From: Coleophoma eucalyptorum
Taxonomy: Eukaryota; Ascomycota; Leotiomycetes; Helotiales; Dermateaceae
NCBI GenBank assembly: GCA_026120035.1
Contig: JALRME010000032.1
Span: 1 to 64,000, forward strand
Direction: 5' to 3'
DNA length: 64,000 nt
Part shown: positions 1 to 13,200 of the stretch, piece by piece
Position numbering within the stretch: the first letter of the stretch is position 1
Layout of the letters: each line of letters begins with the position of its first letter
The notes under the pieces: model-generated
Databases searched by the model: none
What the model was told of the DNA's origin: nothing
What the model saw: the letters and a program-made list of their open reading frames with translations, nothing else
Position numbers and translations under genes: made by a program

Positions 1-427
1 ATGATAACAAATTGAATATAATGCAGAACCTACTATTCATTGCCACGATATGGACTGAATTTAGTTACCTGGCTTATCCAAAGTTATATGAGACCCAGAA
101 ACTTACGCAACAGGCACTGACTGGTGTTAACAACGTCTTTCGTAAGGTCGTCGAACTATTATTAAAGTATTCTATCGACATATCAGGGTCTACAAAACTC
201 TACAGAACAATACTAGGGAACGCCCAGGACAACCAGCTGTCTCTGATACCCATGAACGTAAAAACAATGTTCTATAACTCGCTTAACTGCATCGCTAAAA
301 TCGGACATCAAACGCTCTCAAGAATAGAATGTGGGAAAGGAGGCGGAAGGAAAGAGCACCTCGGGAAGGAGCTTGGGAGGGGTGTGATGTCCTCTATGTC
401 AAGATCGCTCAGCGCTCTCATCCAAGA
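1..427. other. 3' flank of the Rab4-like gene, no gene seen
   Basis: This stretch lies downstream of the minus-strand Rab gene stop and presumably contains its 3' untranslated region. The plus-strand open frame that runs across it and into the Rab gene starts at a TTG and is antisense to the Rab coding exon, so I do not treat it as a gene. Confidence 0.5.
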
Positions 428-1462
428 TCAACAGCATCCGCCACGCCTCCTTCTGTTGTTACTGCTCAGAGTAAAGACCTCCTCCCACTCCCGCATGCCA
501 CCCAATCCCCAATTCTGGCCCGCTTTGCTCTTCGGTCTTCTTCGTCTTCTCGTGCCGGTTCCATCATCAACTGTCATGCCGCTCTTTACGCTTGCAACGT
601 CACTTGCCGCACCTGTCCACATTCCGCTATCGCCATATTGGATTCCGGACATTGGATCATCAGGATCAATTTCTCCGAGTTCTATTTTCGTCAAGATCAT
701 CCTCGCTAACCGCCCAAATACTTCATCAACATTCTCGCCCGACAAGGCCGAAACTTCCACTGAGACCGGAATGTCGGCTTTTGAGGCCCATCTTGATGCT
801 TCCTCCGCACTGACTTCTCGTCCGTCGGGTGCGATGGATGCTTTTAACTGAGAACCCAAGCCTGAGGATGAATTGACTGAGCCGCCGGCATGGTATGGAA
901 ATGCGGATCCCTTACTGCTTATACTCGATGGTGTAGCAGGAGGCAAAGACGCATCGATGAGGTCGCTGTTTTGGTCTGCAAGATCTAGCTTGTTGCCGAC
1001 AAGGAGACATGTGAGGTTTGGAGAGGCTAGCGCTCGAGCATCGTTCATGAAAGTTGGTAGTCCAGTAAACGTGGAATGCGAGGTGATGTCGTAAACCAAA
1101 ATCGCACCGGCAGCGCCGCGGTAGTAAGATCGTGAGACAGAGCGGAATCGTTCTGTGCCTGCTGTATCCCAGAGCTAGGGGGATCAGTTCTCTGTCCTAC
1201 GGCTTTAGATCGGCCAACATACTTGAAGCTTTATCCTCTTGCGCCGATTTCCTGTCCCAACTTTTATAATCTTGCTCGCAAATTCCACGCCGATGGTCTG
1301 CGATGTCAGGACTCTCCACTCGTTCTTCACAAAGCGGTGTAGTAGGCACGATCTGTAGTTCTTTGTGAGCACAGCGTTTGCGACAAGAGAGACAGAAGCC
1401 TGAGCGTACTTTCCACTACCGCTAGGTCCTAGCAAAATGATCTTGGCCAGATAATCGTACAT
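428..1462 (-). CDS. rab4: Rab4-type small GTPase, extended form
   Basis: Small GTPase expected to act in endosomal recycling and vesicle traffic. Three exons: 1410-1462, 1223-1352 and 428-1174; 309 residues. Visible motifs: P-loop GPSGSGKS (residues 12-19), switch I TIGVEF, WDTAGTE, the SRSYYRGA stretch, NKLD (about 122-125), SAL near 203-205, and a C-terminal GGCC for double geranylgeranylation preceded by a run of arginines. The [11 protein letters not shown] opening and the [17 protein letters not shown] segment resemble the Rab4 branch. It is much longer than the usual 210-220 residues: about 50 Ser/Ala/Gly-rich residues lie between NKLD and SAL, and the hypervariable tail is long. Intron 1 (57 nt) splits the P-loop between Lys and Ser and contains no stop. 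I start at the first ATG; the frame extends upstream only to a TTG, and an upstream coding exon cannot be excluded. Confidence 0.88.
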
Positions 1463-3420
1463 GCTGCCCAATTCCTGCTCACTCAATCAACACCGTTCCC
1501 GTTGCTTCGTGCATGTTGCTGCCAACAAACCTGATCCCGTGCCGTGCTCGCCGATTCATCACTCGCAGCAGAAGACCGCCTAGGTCGCACCATACTGTCG
1601 ATCTATATCCTTTACCTCGAAGTACTCAAAGACGTCGTCGCACAGGTTCGTTGGAATGCTTATCGGTGCTGGTCAACCAAATGTTTTGTGATGTTGATCG
1701 ATAAAAGAGTTGCGCGGCGGCTCGAGCGTGAAGCGGGTACATCACATCATTGCCAATTTCGATAAGGCTCGTGTCACTCGGTGATTGACCGCTAACCTCC
1801 GATAGGCGGCGCTAAGCACCTTGGGTGCTGGAGAAAGACATCATGATGCGCTCGTCTACAAAGTCGATGTAGGCATAGCTTTTGTTTGCAAGCAGGTAAT
1901 GGGAAAATATGAAACTGGGAAGGGGACAATCAATAAGTCTGCATTGTTACTGCCGCCAAGAAGGCCCGACCCTTGCTTTGGCTTCTTATCTTCTTGCGTG
2001 GCTTTTGACGTCACCCGCCTCAGCTATTCAAACGTTCGGATTGGAAAATCTACCAAATGCAGAAATAGACCAATGATTGCATCCATTCAAGTATGCTTCT
2101 TCGATTAAAATGTCCTCAAGACATGACTGGCAAACTCTAAAACACATAATTAGCAGATTGGCGGAGCCCAGTTGCTAGCACATCTGATCAAGCGACGAGC
2201 TTAGTTGCTGCAATCGCTAGAGGTGCAGATATCGTTCGATTACTCCTCTATGTACTTGGGAAAGAAAAGTGCCGCCCAATGGTGTTATCACGGCCACATT
2301 AAACGATATACTGTTCGCATTCCTATGAAGCTCTTCAGCCATGCCGCCAAGCTGCTCAAAAATGACGATCAAAGGTTAATAAGAACTTTCAGAAGCTGAA
2401 ACATCGACTTGTCTCTGAAGTGTGGTATTCAATCCTTCAGCTGGCATAAGTTCCAGCAATACACTGGCGGGTTTTAAGTAGCATAAGTCCGCATAGAAAG
2501 TTGCCAGTATTAACTCTAACGTGCAACTTCTAACCCACAGCCTCAGTTGAGAACCACGATAGACCCATACTATTGCACTTGAGTATTGTCAGCAGTCTCT
2601 ACCTGGTAAGTTTCGAACCATAATTTGTCTATTTTGCAGAATGTTTTGAAGTGCCAGTCTTTTTACGCACAACTCATTGCTCTTTAATCCTCGACAAGGC
2701 TTTCTAAGTTCGTTCTTTGAGCCATAGTAGAAGAATGCGATGAGAGGGGCAATGCTGCTTAGATTTGTACTTAATATTGATCATTATTTACAGATTTATA
2801 GCCTATGTAATTGGATGTGAAGTAAAAATGATAAAACCAAGTTTCAAAGTTGAAAACATAAAGTATGACTGTCGTATGAACCAACGTAACCGTTGAGCTT
2901 TAAAGTCAAGGCCGTCGTTGGTTGGTATTACAAGCCTTGCATCCTATTTTCAATTGAATCATCTACATAAGAGGCTTCTGTCTGCTCCATCTATCTCCTG
3001 TTGCAATGATAGTTTAGATTCCGACAATAGATAAGATAGAAGTCTTAGTAGCCTCGCTACGCACTTGAAGAGGAAAACCACGGACACTAAGTCACCATTA
3101 TGCCAAGGGCCGTTTAAATAAAGATTTATTTATACCTAGGTATGGAGCATCTTTCTTGCTCGAGATACCATACTGGAATTGCAAAATTGAATCAAACAAA
3201 TGCTCGAGGCAGATGACTTTAGAGCTGGGCATTCACCAGATTGCATTTGGCTGACTAATCAAATCAGCCTTCCATCGCTATCGCTACGTAACTCTGGCTT
3301 TTGAGCGGGAGCTCTGGACCTCGGCATGTGAAAGCTGGCTGACAGTCGGTACTGGGAAGCATTTCGTGAACTTCAACCGCGATCCCAAGATGTAAAACAT
3401 AACTTTACAGATCAACCACC
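1463..3420. other. Intergenic region between divergent Rab4 and SDR genes
   Basis: About 2 kb between two divergently transcribed genes. It must carry both promoters. No convincing gene was found: the open frames are short and unlike proteins. A short stretch near 2200-2260 translates like a single ankyrin repeat but is broken by stops (see findings). The part from about 2500 to 3200 looks AT-rich. Confidence 0.5.
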
Positions 3421-4413
3421 ATGAAAATTGAAGGGCGAACATTTGTGGTTTCTGGAGGGTAAGCTTGCTACTTCTTGTAAACCATCTGCAATGCTAAAAT
3501 TTTCACAGAGCCTCCGGACTCGGTCGAGCTTGTGTTGTGGACATCTGCCAACGCGGAGGATATGCTGCTGTACTTGATCTGAACGAGGAGCTGGCAGAAG
3601 AGCTAGTGAAGGAGATCGGTGATGGAAAGATCAAATTCTTCGAGACGAATGTTCTGGATACGGACAGTATTGCTGCTGCTGTGAATGGGGCTTTGGAATG
3701 GGTCAAGCAGACTGGAAAGGAAATTGGCGGTGTTATCGCTGCAGCTGGTGTCGCCACTCCTGCAAAGGTATGGATGATGATTTATGGAAGTCTTGCAGAG
3801 GCTAACATTTGTCCAGATACTCGATAAGGACTTGAATCCTTTCAGCCTGGAAGACTTCGACTTTGTTATGAATGTCAACGTCCGAGGCACCATTGATCTA
3901 ATCCGACAATGCCTTCCACATATGGCTCGAACTAAACCTATTGACGATGACGGAGAGCGGGGAATTGTAATCATGGTGGCATCTTCGGCTGCGTTTGATG
4001 GCCAGCCAGGACAAGGTGAATATTTGTGCGAGCATTGTAGAGACTACTGCTGATATGACCTCAGTCGCGTATAGTGCATCAAAAGGCGCTGTCGCCTCCT
4101 TGACGCTACCCATGACCCGAGATCTGGCTCGGTATGGAATCAGAGTCGTGACTATTGCCCCGAGTCTGTTCGACTCCAGAATGACTTCTATGATGTCTGA
4201 TAAAGTACGAGCGAGCTTGACGAGAGTGATGGAATTTCCTCGTAAGTGCTGAAATTCAGAGCAAGAAATTTAGAAAACTACTGACAGCATTCAGTGAGGC
4301 CCGGAAAACCAAATGAATTCGCGCAGCTCGTTACACAGAGTATTGAGAACATCATGCTCAATGGTGTTGTGCTCAGATTAGATGGAGGCATGAGGATGCC
4401 GAGTAAGATGTAA
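3421..4413 (+). CDS. Short-chain dehydrogenase/reductase, HSD10-like
   Basis: Classical SDR oxidoreductase, 263 residues in five exons: 3421-3458, 3509-3767, 3817-4015, 4065-4241 and 4295-4413. The nucleotide-binding motif SGGASGLG is at residues 11-18, the acidic residue at the end of the second strand (VLDLNEE) favours NAD(H), and the catalytic YSASK is at 168-172. The C-terminal end ([24 protein letters not shown]) resembles 3-hydroxyacyl-CoA dehydrogenase type 2 (HSD17B10), whose usual length of about 261 it matches. A role in short or branched 2-methyl-3-hydroxyacyl-CoA oxidation is therefore inferred; the substrate is not shown by the sequence. No N-terminal targeting peptide is evident. 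It stands alone, about 1.5 kb upstream of the beta-mannosidase gene on the same strand. Confidence 0.87.
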
Positions 4414-5896
4414 AATGCCATATTTTCACGTTGCCAATCCTTGTCACGTTGTTCTTCTTGGATAGTCCTACTTCATATTATGCTCTTTCGTGATAGAAGT
4501 CTTAAGTGCCGTAAGGGCTTTCTGTTCTTTCTACTATCTCTCTAGTCCCCATTAAAACCCGACTTCTACGCGAGCAGAGATAAGAAAGTGGCCATGTTAT
4601 CACTGGACCTCACTATGAGATACGTCTTACCTCATAATCCTCAGAATCTGGAAATAAATTTAACATATCTGTGCTGGCGGGTTCAAATGCTTGCATTGGC
4701 CGTAATATCTGACGAGTGCTTAAGCTTTACTAACAATAAAAACTGGCCTCAACGGCAGGGGCCTCATGCTAGTTTTTGTGGGTTTTAAAAATCACCCTGC
4801 AGTTGGAGTTGATATAGAGAAGAGTTAGATAAGACCTAGTTGTAGTACAACCAAAGCACGTCCTGCTTTCTCGAGTAAAATAAATCACCATGGCTTGTAA
4901 CATGCAAGACCTGAGTAACAGCCTGGAAAGCTTTGAATTATTGGAACATCAAGAAGTAACGTAACGTGCTAAAATGGGGGTTTGGGGTTGTGCTGATTTC
5001 GCTCGTGGATCATGAACGAAACGACGACCGTAGAAGATTGCCTGATTAAGCAGCGGAAGGACCCCTTCCGTTAACCAATTCGGGATCCGCTTTGTAGGAG
5101 GGAAGCTTCCGTACTGCAAGGGAAGACTACTGGAACTATATCTTCGGGACCAAAATACTTTCAAAGAGATAGATTGGGAATGAAGAATGCAAAGGATTCG
5201 GTTTACTGACGGATTATCTAGTCTGGTGATAAGCCAACATTGGAGATTCCATGTTTTGGCGGTATGTGGATTGCAGATGGCCAATTTAAGAATATCTATA
5301 GTCAAAACTGAGAATCCCGGGAAGTTCATGAATTGACAGAATGATAATAGACTGGACGATTTAAGTTATCCTTTGAGCTATGATTCTGGCACCAATTTGC
5401 ATAACCTGTTGGTGATAGTGCATAGTTATGCATAAACTTACCCCACTACTTTCTTGAGATAGGTACCATTGAGTCTGTCTGCAACGACTTACCTACCCAC
5501 TTCCATTTCCATCAACACCACAAGTATCCCTTTCCTTTGTCGCTCGAGGGTCCGCACAGCACAACAACTGGAACCGTACCCACTGCTTTCAAGACTGCGC
5601 CGTCAACCTTAGAAGCTCGCCACTCTACAGTGGGACGCTGACCCCGCATGCATATAATCACTGGGGAAGCTTTCCTTCCGGATTTCTACATATCGCATTC
5701 CATAGACGCAGCATTCATACCGTTTTGACCATTGAGCAATCACGAGGCTTAGCTTCCCCTGATTCACCAAACTATCACTTTTCAGCCTGAATACGACAGC
5801 CAAGACTGCCGCAAGGCATCGGCTACATATATCAAGATGCGTACGGTCTACGCCTTCTCTTCGAATCCCTATACACAGCAAAGTCATTCCACCAGG
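4414..5896. other. Intergenic region upstream of beta-mannosidase
   Basis: This stretch holds the 3' flank of the SDR gene and the promoter of mndB. Open frames here are short, on both strands, and resemble no protein I know. An in-frame ATG at 5837 would add 20 residues to mndB. Confidence 0.45.
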
Positions 5897-8520
5897 ATGT
5901 TCCAACGTACATCCACCCCGATTGACAAGAATTGGACATTCAAGCAAGCAGACAATAAAGACTCCGAGTTTCTCCCAGTCGCGCAATTCCCTACAAATGT
6001 GCACCTAGATCTTATCGCAAACAATATCATTCCTGATCCATTTATCGGCAAGAATGAAAATGATGTCCAATGGGTTGGCGAAGCTGTCTGGACTTACAAG
6101 ACAACTTTCCAATCCCCAGAGCTTTCAGCGAGTGCAGGAAGCAATGTGAAAGCAGTATTGGCATTTGATGGTCTGGATACGTACGCTACCGTTCTTCTAA
6201 ATGGCGAGGAGATTTTGAAGACCGAGAGTATGTTCAACCCAGAACGTGTGGATGTAACGAAATATCTCCACAATAACGGAGATAATGTCTTGGAAATCAC
6301 TTTCGAGAGTGCGTACCTAAAAGGATGTGCACTTGTAGAGAAGTATCCAGATCATCACTGGGGATGCTGGAATGGGGATACCTCCCGCTTAGCAGTCCGA
6401 AAAGCACAATATCACTGGGTAGGTCTTTCCGTTGGTCCAACTGAGCCTTCATACTGATTGAGAGATAGGGATGGGACTGGGGCCCAACGCTCATGACGTG
6501 TGGACCATGGAGACCAATAAATCTGGAAGTTTACGAGTCTCGGATCTTTGATCTATATTTCAACCAAACTGTCGACAAGTCTTTGGAGTCAGCGGAACTC
6601 ATAGCCAAGGCTGATATTGAAGGCTCCGCCTCAGAAGTCAAGTTCGTGATAGCTCTAGATGGCAAGGAAATAGATTCCAAGACCGTTAAAGTCTCGGAAA
6701 GCCATGCTACTCACACCTTTGCAATCAAAGATCCGGCACTGTGGTACCCTATCAGATATGGGAAGCAGCCGTTGTACACACTCAAGGCCACTCTCCTGAG
6801 TGACAACTCAGAGGTTGATAGCCAAAGCAAAAGGTTTGGTCTGAGGAGAGCAGAGCTCATTCAAAGGCCAATGAAAGAGCAACCAGGAACGACTTTCTTC
6901 TTCCAAATTAACAACGTACCTATGTTCTGTGGTGGAAGTGACTGGATCCCTGCAGACAACTTCATTCCTCGAATCAGCAAAGAGAAGTATTACGACTGGG
7001 TTAAGTTAGTAGCAGATGGCAACCAGTTCATGATTCGAGTTTGGGGAGGGGGTATTTTTGAGGAGCAAGCTTTCTACGATGCTTGCGATGAGCTCGGAAT
7101 TCTGGTGTGGCAAGACTTCATGTTTGGCTGTGGAAATTACCCAGCTTTCCCTGAGTTTCTTGCTCTTGTCAAAACAGAAGCTGAAGAGAACATCAAGCTC
7201 TTGAGACATCATCCATCGATCGTCATTTGGGCTGGAAATAATGAAGATTACCAGTATCAGGAGCAAGAGGGACTTACATATGATCGAGAAGACAAAGATC
7301 CTGAAAATTGGCTAAAGACCGACTTCCCGGCGAGATATATATACGAGAAGATCCTCGCAGATGCTTGTAGCGAGCTAGTTCCAGAAACTTACTACCACTT
7401 TGGCAGTCCATTCGGGGGTAAAGATACCACAGATCCTACCGTTGGAGATTTGCACCAGTGGAACGTTTGGCACGGCACTCAAGAAAAGTACCAGAATTTT
7501 GACAAGCTTGTTGGCCGGTTTGTTTCCGAATTTGGTATGGAAGCTTTCCCCAATATCAAGACAATCGACTCCTTTCTTCCCCAGGGTAAAGAAGATCCAG
7601 ACAGGTATCCTCAGTCATCAACGGTTGATTTCCACAATAAAGCAGCTGGGCACGAACGGAGAATAGCACTATATCTAGTTGAGAACTTCCGATATGCCCC
7701 GGACCCTATTGAACAGTTCATCTATGCAACACAACTCATGCAAGCCGAGTGTCTCGCAAGTGCGTACAGATTATGGAAACGCCAGTGGAAAGGTCCTGGC
7801 CACGAGTACTGTGGAGGCGCTCTTGTCTGGCAGATTAACGACTGTTGGCCAGTTACTTCATGGGCAATTGTGGACTTCTACCTTCGACCAAAGCATGCTT
7901 ATTATACTGTCAAGCGTGAGATGGCACCTGTCTCTTGTGGCATCACTCGCAAAGAACATGCCATCCCAGCTGACAAGTACACACGAGTCAACATCAAAAA
8001 GACTCACATGATTGAAATTTGGGGCTCCAACCTCACTCTCGAAGACTTGACTGTCGACGTGGTCGTCAAAGCATTTGATGTAATTAGCGGCGAAGAGACA
8101 TTTTCCAAAACCATCGCCTCGTCCCTAGTTCTGCCCGAGAACCGTAGCACGGAAATCGTCGCCATGGAAGTTCCAGTAAAGAAAAAGGATCAGGATGAAG
8201 AATCCCGCATCATCGTCGCTGCCTACTTGATCTCTGCCAAAGGCGAGCAGATTGCGAGATATGTAAATTGGCCAGAGCCATTGAAATATGTGCATTTGCA
8301 GAAGCCGAAGCAGCTGTTGGCTGAGTTGAGCAAGGATGGGAAGGTTGTTGAGCTAAGTTCTGAGGTTCCTGTTAAGGGTGTTGCGGTAGAATGTGAGGAC
8401 GATGCGGTCAGTTTTGAGGATAACATGGTCGATGTTGTTCCTGGGGAGGTAGTTAAGATTGGCGTCAAGGGAGCAAGTAAAGGCTCAAGTATTACTACAA
8501 GATACCTAGGGATGGTATGA
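5897..8520 (+). CDS. mndB: Beta-mannosidase B (GH2), intracellular
   Basis: Glycoside hydrolase family 2 exo-beta-mannosidase, which removes terminal beta-1,4-mannose from manno-oligosaccharides. Two exons, 5897-6418 and 6469-8520, with a 50-nt intron; 857 residues. The order is N-terminal jelly roll (YKTTFQ..VLAFDGLDTYATVLLNG), Ig-like domain, TIM barrel and C-terminal beta domains. The catalytic acid/base is Glu433 in VIWAGNNE and the nucleophile Glu528 in FVSEFGMEAF; the QYHWGWDWGP motif typical of the family spans the splice junction. There is no signal peptide, and the length fits the mndB clade rather than secreted MndA, so it should act on imported mannobiose or mannan fragments inside the cell. 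I chose the ATG at 5897 because it precedes the first conserved segment; the in-frame ATG at 5837 is the alternative. Confidence 0.93.
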
Positions 8521-10200
8521 GAGTGATTAGGATCTTGAAAATTGACGATCAAGCATTTTTTCACGTAAGCACTGGAGGATAGATGTTTCGAAGTTCTGGC
8601 AGCCACAAAATACATGCATACATAGCATATCACAAGATACCAGCCCTTATTTCTTCATCTAAGAAAACCACCTTCTTGTTTCTTCCACTAGCAATTAGAA
8701 ACATAACAGACTCGATACTGACGGCAAAGCTTTCTGTTTTGAATGCTTCTGGAAATTCGACGTGGGATAGTGCTCCCTAAATCGTGCCTTCAAATATGAA
8801 ATAGTGCTCTAACCTTACTAGAGTTTCCAACCTCTTTTGAAGTCCTCTGATCCTTAAGTACGCCAATAGGTTTGGATCCGGTCGAGTCTTATCATTGCTA
8901 AACCTTGTAATCAAGCTACTGCTCAACTTGAAGCCCTATAATTTTTACAAGGCTTTTGAGACTGGTGTATAATTTTTAAAAGGCCGAAACAAGATAGATG
9001 GAGAGATAAGTCTCAATAAATTGATGTTAGGAAATAGACAATGAGTTTCTGATTGGGTCCCTCAACGAGTTGAGCATTTGTCTACCGCACCAAGGAGAAC
9101 TCAAGATAGCGCTGAGAAAGGGAATCTTCATTTTCGGTGATCAGTCCATTTTTTGCAAGACCTCGTTCAGAAACCCACTCTCCTGGCAGTTGTAATGAGT
9201 TGCAGATTTTCCATGGGCTGCGAGTTCCGGGACTACGATTACGAATTGAAGGACTCCACTAGTAGAAAGACTTTTGAGGCTATAAGGATCCAGACTTACA
9301 AGTTCACCTGGCGCTGGATAACAAATGTGATTCTTAGGAACCCAGCTGGATCTGTGGCCCCAGAGAGAAGAAAACACCGAGCAGCTCATATAGGTACTGA
9401 AATTTATTTCTGACCAATGTCCTGCTTGAGCCCCTTTTCAAGTATTCACTCTTTAGAATAAGTATGCTGAGCGAGGATAATTAACATTCAAAGACATCTC
9501 CTTTGATTTGGGCAGGTTTGAATGCGAACATAAATGTTCTTGGAAGCAAGGTTGGCGTCATAAAGTAGAGGAATTTTTGACACTCTAGCCTCGGAGAAGA
9601 GTGACCAGGCAAGTATGCCATGAGACTATCAATTTGGTAGATGTGCTAAAATTCCAAATAGCATCAAATTACAGTCCCATCGTCTGATTTTTAACTGACA
9701 AATCTGTTCAATGAGCTCCGTGAAGAAGACTGTCTTCTAGAAAATAATGCTAGGTTGAGAACGAAAGCTTCCTCAAGAATAAAATGTCTATGTAGGTATG
9801 TAGTAGAATACACATAGCAGTTATGCCATTAGCGTATCACGCCTACGAACAAAGACACTGCACACCGCAAGGAGAGAATTCAAGCCTTTCAGATGATCCT
9901 ATTGCGGGCTCCAACCATCGTCGGACTTTTACAAATCACTTCCATCCTATGTAAACATTACCAGTCACATACGAGACAATGAGATAGCAGCGATGGAGAA
10001 CAGGTCGTTTCTATCATAATTCCAAGTTGAAATTTGATATTTGATAAAGAGTAAAGGCCTTCCAAAATTCAAATCAGTTTCTTTGTGACAGTGTCAAGAG
10101 CTAGCCCATCTTAATTTCATATTTCAATCCTTCCAATTTAACAAATGATTCAATCCACACCGTTCGAACATCTATGTACTGTTCAGTACTTGCAAGGAGA
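8521..10200. other. Downstream flank of mndB, apparently non-coding
   Basis: AT-rich sequence with only short open frames on either strand and no recognisable domain, splice-joined coding series or RNA gene. The first few hundred bases should contain the mndB 3' untranslated region. Confidence 0.45.
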
Positions 10201-13200
10201 TAGATAGCTCGACTCGCTCAAGAAATTTAGCCGAGCACCGCCGGACACCGAGCACTGACGAGCTCAACAACATGTCGCCGTGCCAAAATCAGGCCACCAG
10301 CGGCCCTATTCCACACCTCTAGCGGTGTGGTTCTGAACCCCTCCCCCATCCTTACAGGATACCGCACCTCGCCGAATCCCCTACACAAAGCGGACGCCGA
10401 TCACTTGGGTGTACGATCTGGGAAGGCATTCAGGAGTATTATTCCGTGTGTGTGCGCGTGTGCGCACGCGCATACTGTAGCGTACCATGTCTATATCCCC
10501 CTACTACAGCAGGTAGGACATGGAGCCCGCCTCCGCCCCATATGGGTGACTTTCCTATCAAATGTGCCATGTAAGGCCTGATACGGGGTGAAAAGTAGGG
10601 AATATGAGGGAATAGGAGTTCGTTTTCTTACACCAGACGGTAACCGGCCCTCCGAGTCGCCCGGTGTATCCGTCGTACGAGAGCTGCTAATGCATACATA
10701 ATTGAACTGTTAATATAGGGGGTTACAACGTTAAGTGACTGCGTATTATGATTACAGTCCGTATCCCCGGAGGAGTTGAGACTGATGCTTGATAGTAGAA
10801 CATATACTTGTTTTCGGGGAACAGTGTACTCGTATTCATCTCCAATAACCCAATCCTTCCTCACCCATGGATTCTGGCATCATGCGGCCGAACCCTGCCG
10901 TCATTCTTCAAACTCATATTTATTCTGCTAGCTCTTCGTGATATTATATCTTCCACAAGGAGAATAGCCTTTCAACAGATATTACTGTTATATGACATAA
11001 AACTAGCACACAATACTGTATAGGTGTGATCAACAGCACTGGAACATGAATGCAATATTGTGACTCGTGTATGCAGTATCTCCACCGCAAATTGTTTCCC
11101 TCCTTATTTCTCTATCTCTGTATTTTGGTACCCTGGCACTTAACTCTTATCATAATTCATCAGGTACCCAGACTTGAGAGTACAGCTCTAAAGTCTGGAC
11201 TATCAACCAACCTTGACAAAGTTTGACCAACCACAGCAATCATGTGAGCAGGGTCGGCCCAATACACGGCTTGTTCCCATGCTCACATACAGGCATCCTC
11301 ATGTTTCCAAGTTCCCCGAGCCGTGGTCTTGGAGAAGGCTAGGAGAGTTTTGCAAGCCTGGTTATCTCGCAAGGATCTAATGCTGTTCTTTAGCCTGGCA
11401 ACGGCAAGGGAAGAGTAGGGTCATTGGACAAGCAGCATATTTATCTTCTATCGAGATGCATGATTCGTTTAACCGGTTTTACCACAGTTGGATAGAAGTG
11501 GCTTTACGAGCAGTCCCCGCTGACGATGAGTGATCAAAGACCTGGTAAGTCACGGTATGAAGAGTCTGGGACAGGCATCCCAAGAGGATTACGGAGGTAT
11601 TACTCATCCTCGCCTGCACAACATGATCAAGGCCCGGAGCTTATGAAATTCAGCCTACAGACAAGCGATCGACAATCATTGAGAGAGTCGGCAGGGCCAC
11701 GAGATGGAGGACAGCGCCGGTTCCCACGGCCGTAAACAGCACCACTTGAAGACATCTGGCTGCATCTCATCAGGAATCCGCCCGTACAGCGGCCGTAAGC
11801 CAAGCATTAAACAGAGGATACTTTCTTGGCCCTGAGGCGGAAGCTTTCCTCCTTATTCCCATTATATTTCCACTATTGGCGAGAGTTCCCCGAGGAAGAT
11901 CTTCGATTCAAAAAGGCTGAATTGTGGGCAGCATGAACTGAAGATTCCGCATTTGATGCGGATAGGGGAGAGGATTTGTAGTGGCAAGGCCAAGATACAA
12001 CGGGTAAACGTCTACCCCACACCCTCACAACCCAGGCATACACTATGTTTAGGCTCAAACGTGGCAGGATCATAGTAACTGGTAGGCTGCCCATGTGGTT
12101 ACCACTCAGCTTCGATATCCAAGGTTCTTCTCGCCCCTGCTTTCTGCAGATACCATGGGTTTTCTGGCGGTAAGGCCAGAACAAAGAAGTAAGAGGGAAT
12201 ATCAAGGATGATCACATCCGGAGATAGTAAGACAGAGAGGTCTTGTTTGGTTTGTGGTGGTGGTGATGGTGCGGTAAGCAATATTCCTATCGCAAGGTCA
12301 TCCTAGGGCCAATTTTCGCAGGGTTTTTCATCACAGCCCGGGATCTGGGGTAAGGACCAGGATCTCCCGCTCGTCAACGCGGACCATGACATCGAGCTTC
12401 CCCGAGAAGCGCCAGTGGCAGGGAAGGTGGCGGAATAGGGGAGGAGAGCAGATAGTTGGAGAAGGAAGAGGCATCACTTGCAGCCTGCAGAAGGATATGT
12501 GAAGAGACAACGGAAGCCGTGTTTGAGTCGACTTCTAAAACAAGACGTGCATGTCCTGGCTTGCACGTTGCATGTATATCGACTCGAGCGGTCCCATGCC
12601 TATCTCTGTCACATTTCGGTTTACCTCGTATGTTTGCTCATAGCCTATGGCTTGTTCCCGGAGCCACCTCCTCGGATTGCCCGCCTGAAGCAGGATAGAC
12701 TTGAGCCCGTGTAACATGGCTCAGCTCGCGTAGATTGCACGTTCAACACGAGGCAATTGATGCAGCCCTTTGAAATTGCACCGAGCGTGAAGAAAGCGCG
12801 GCGTCGTTAGTTTGAGGGCTGAACAGCTACAAAGGTTGAAGCATCACGAGTCACCGGCTCACTTCCCCGCAAAGGCGAAAGACAGGTGCGAGTTCGTGAA
12901 GAAGGGTAGCGAATCACAGCTGACAGCTCGCTTGTCAGAGACTGGAAATGTTTGATTGTCCTGCACGCCGTGCTCGCCCTGCTGTGGTCTAGAGCACAAC
13001 ATCATTACATGGGTCGCCAATCCTCTTGGAACCAACCAGCGCTGACGTGTGAAAAGGCAAAGCACCTTGATTTAGGGCCGTGCATTCCCGGCGACATCAG
13101 CATTCCGACTTGATGAATCCACTGCAAAATTCGGAAGGATGTGCGCTTTATGACTCCTCAATAGTCATAATCGATTCCTCTACATTTTGCGGCTTTTGAC

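Noticed and set aside
12..851. Long plus-strand frame overlapping the Rab gene
   Set aside because: Begins at TTG and is antisense to the well-supported Rab4 exon 3; the composition mirrors the reverse of that exon.
1463..1486. N-terminal extension of Rab4
   Set aside because: The extended frame begins at TTG, not ATG; the ATG at 1462 gives the family-like start.
5837..5896. Upstream ATG for beta-mannosidase
   Set aside because: In frame, but the extra 20 residues are not typical of MndB and are not a signal peptide; kept only as an alternative.
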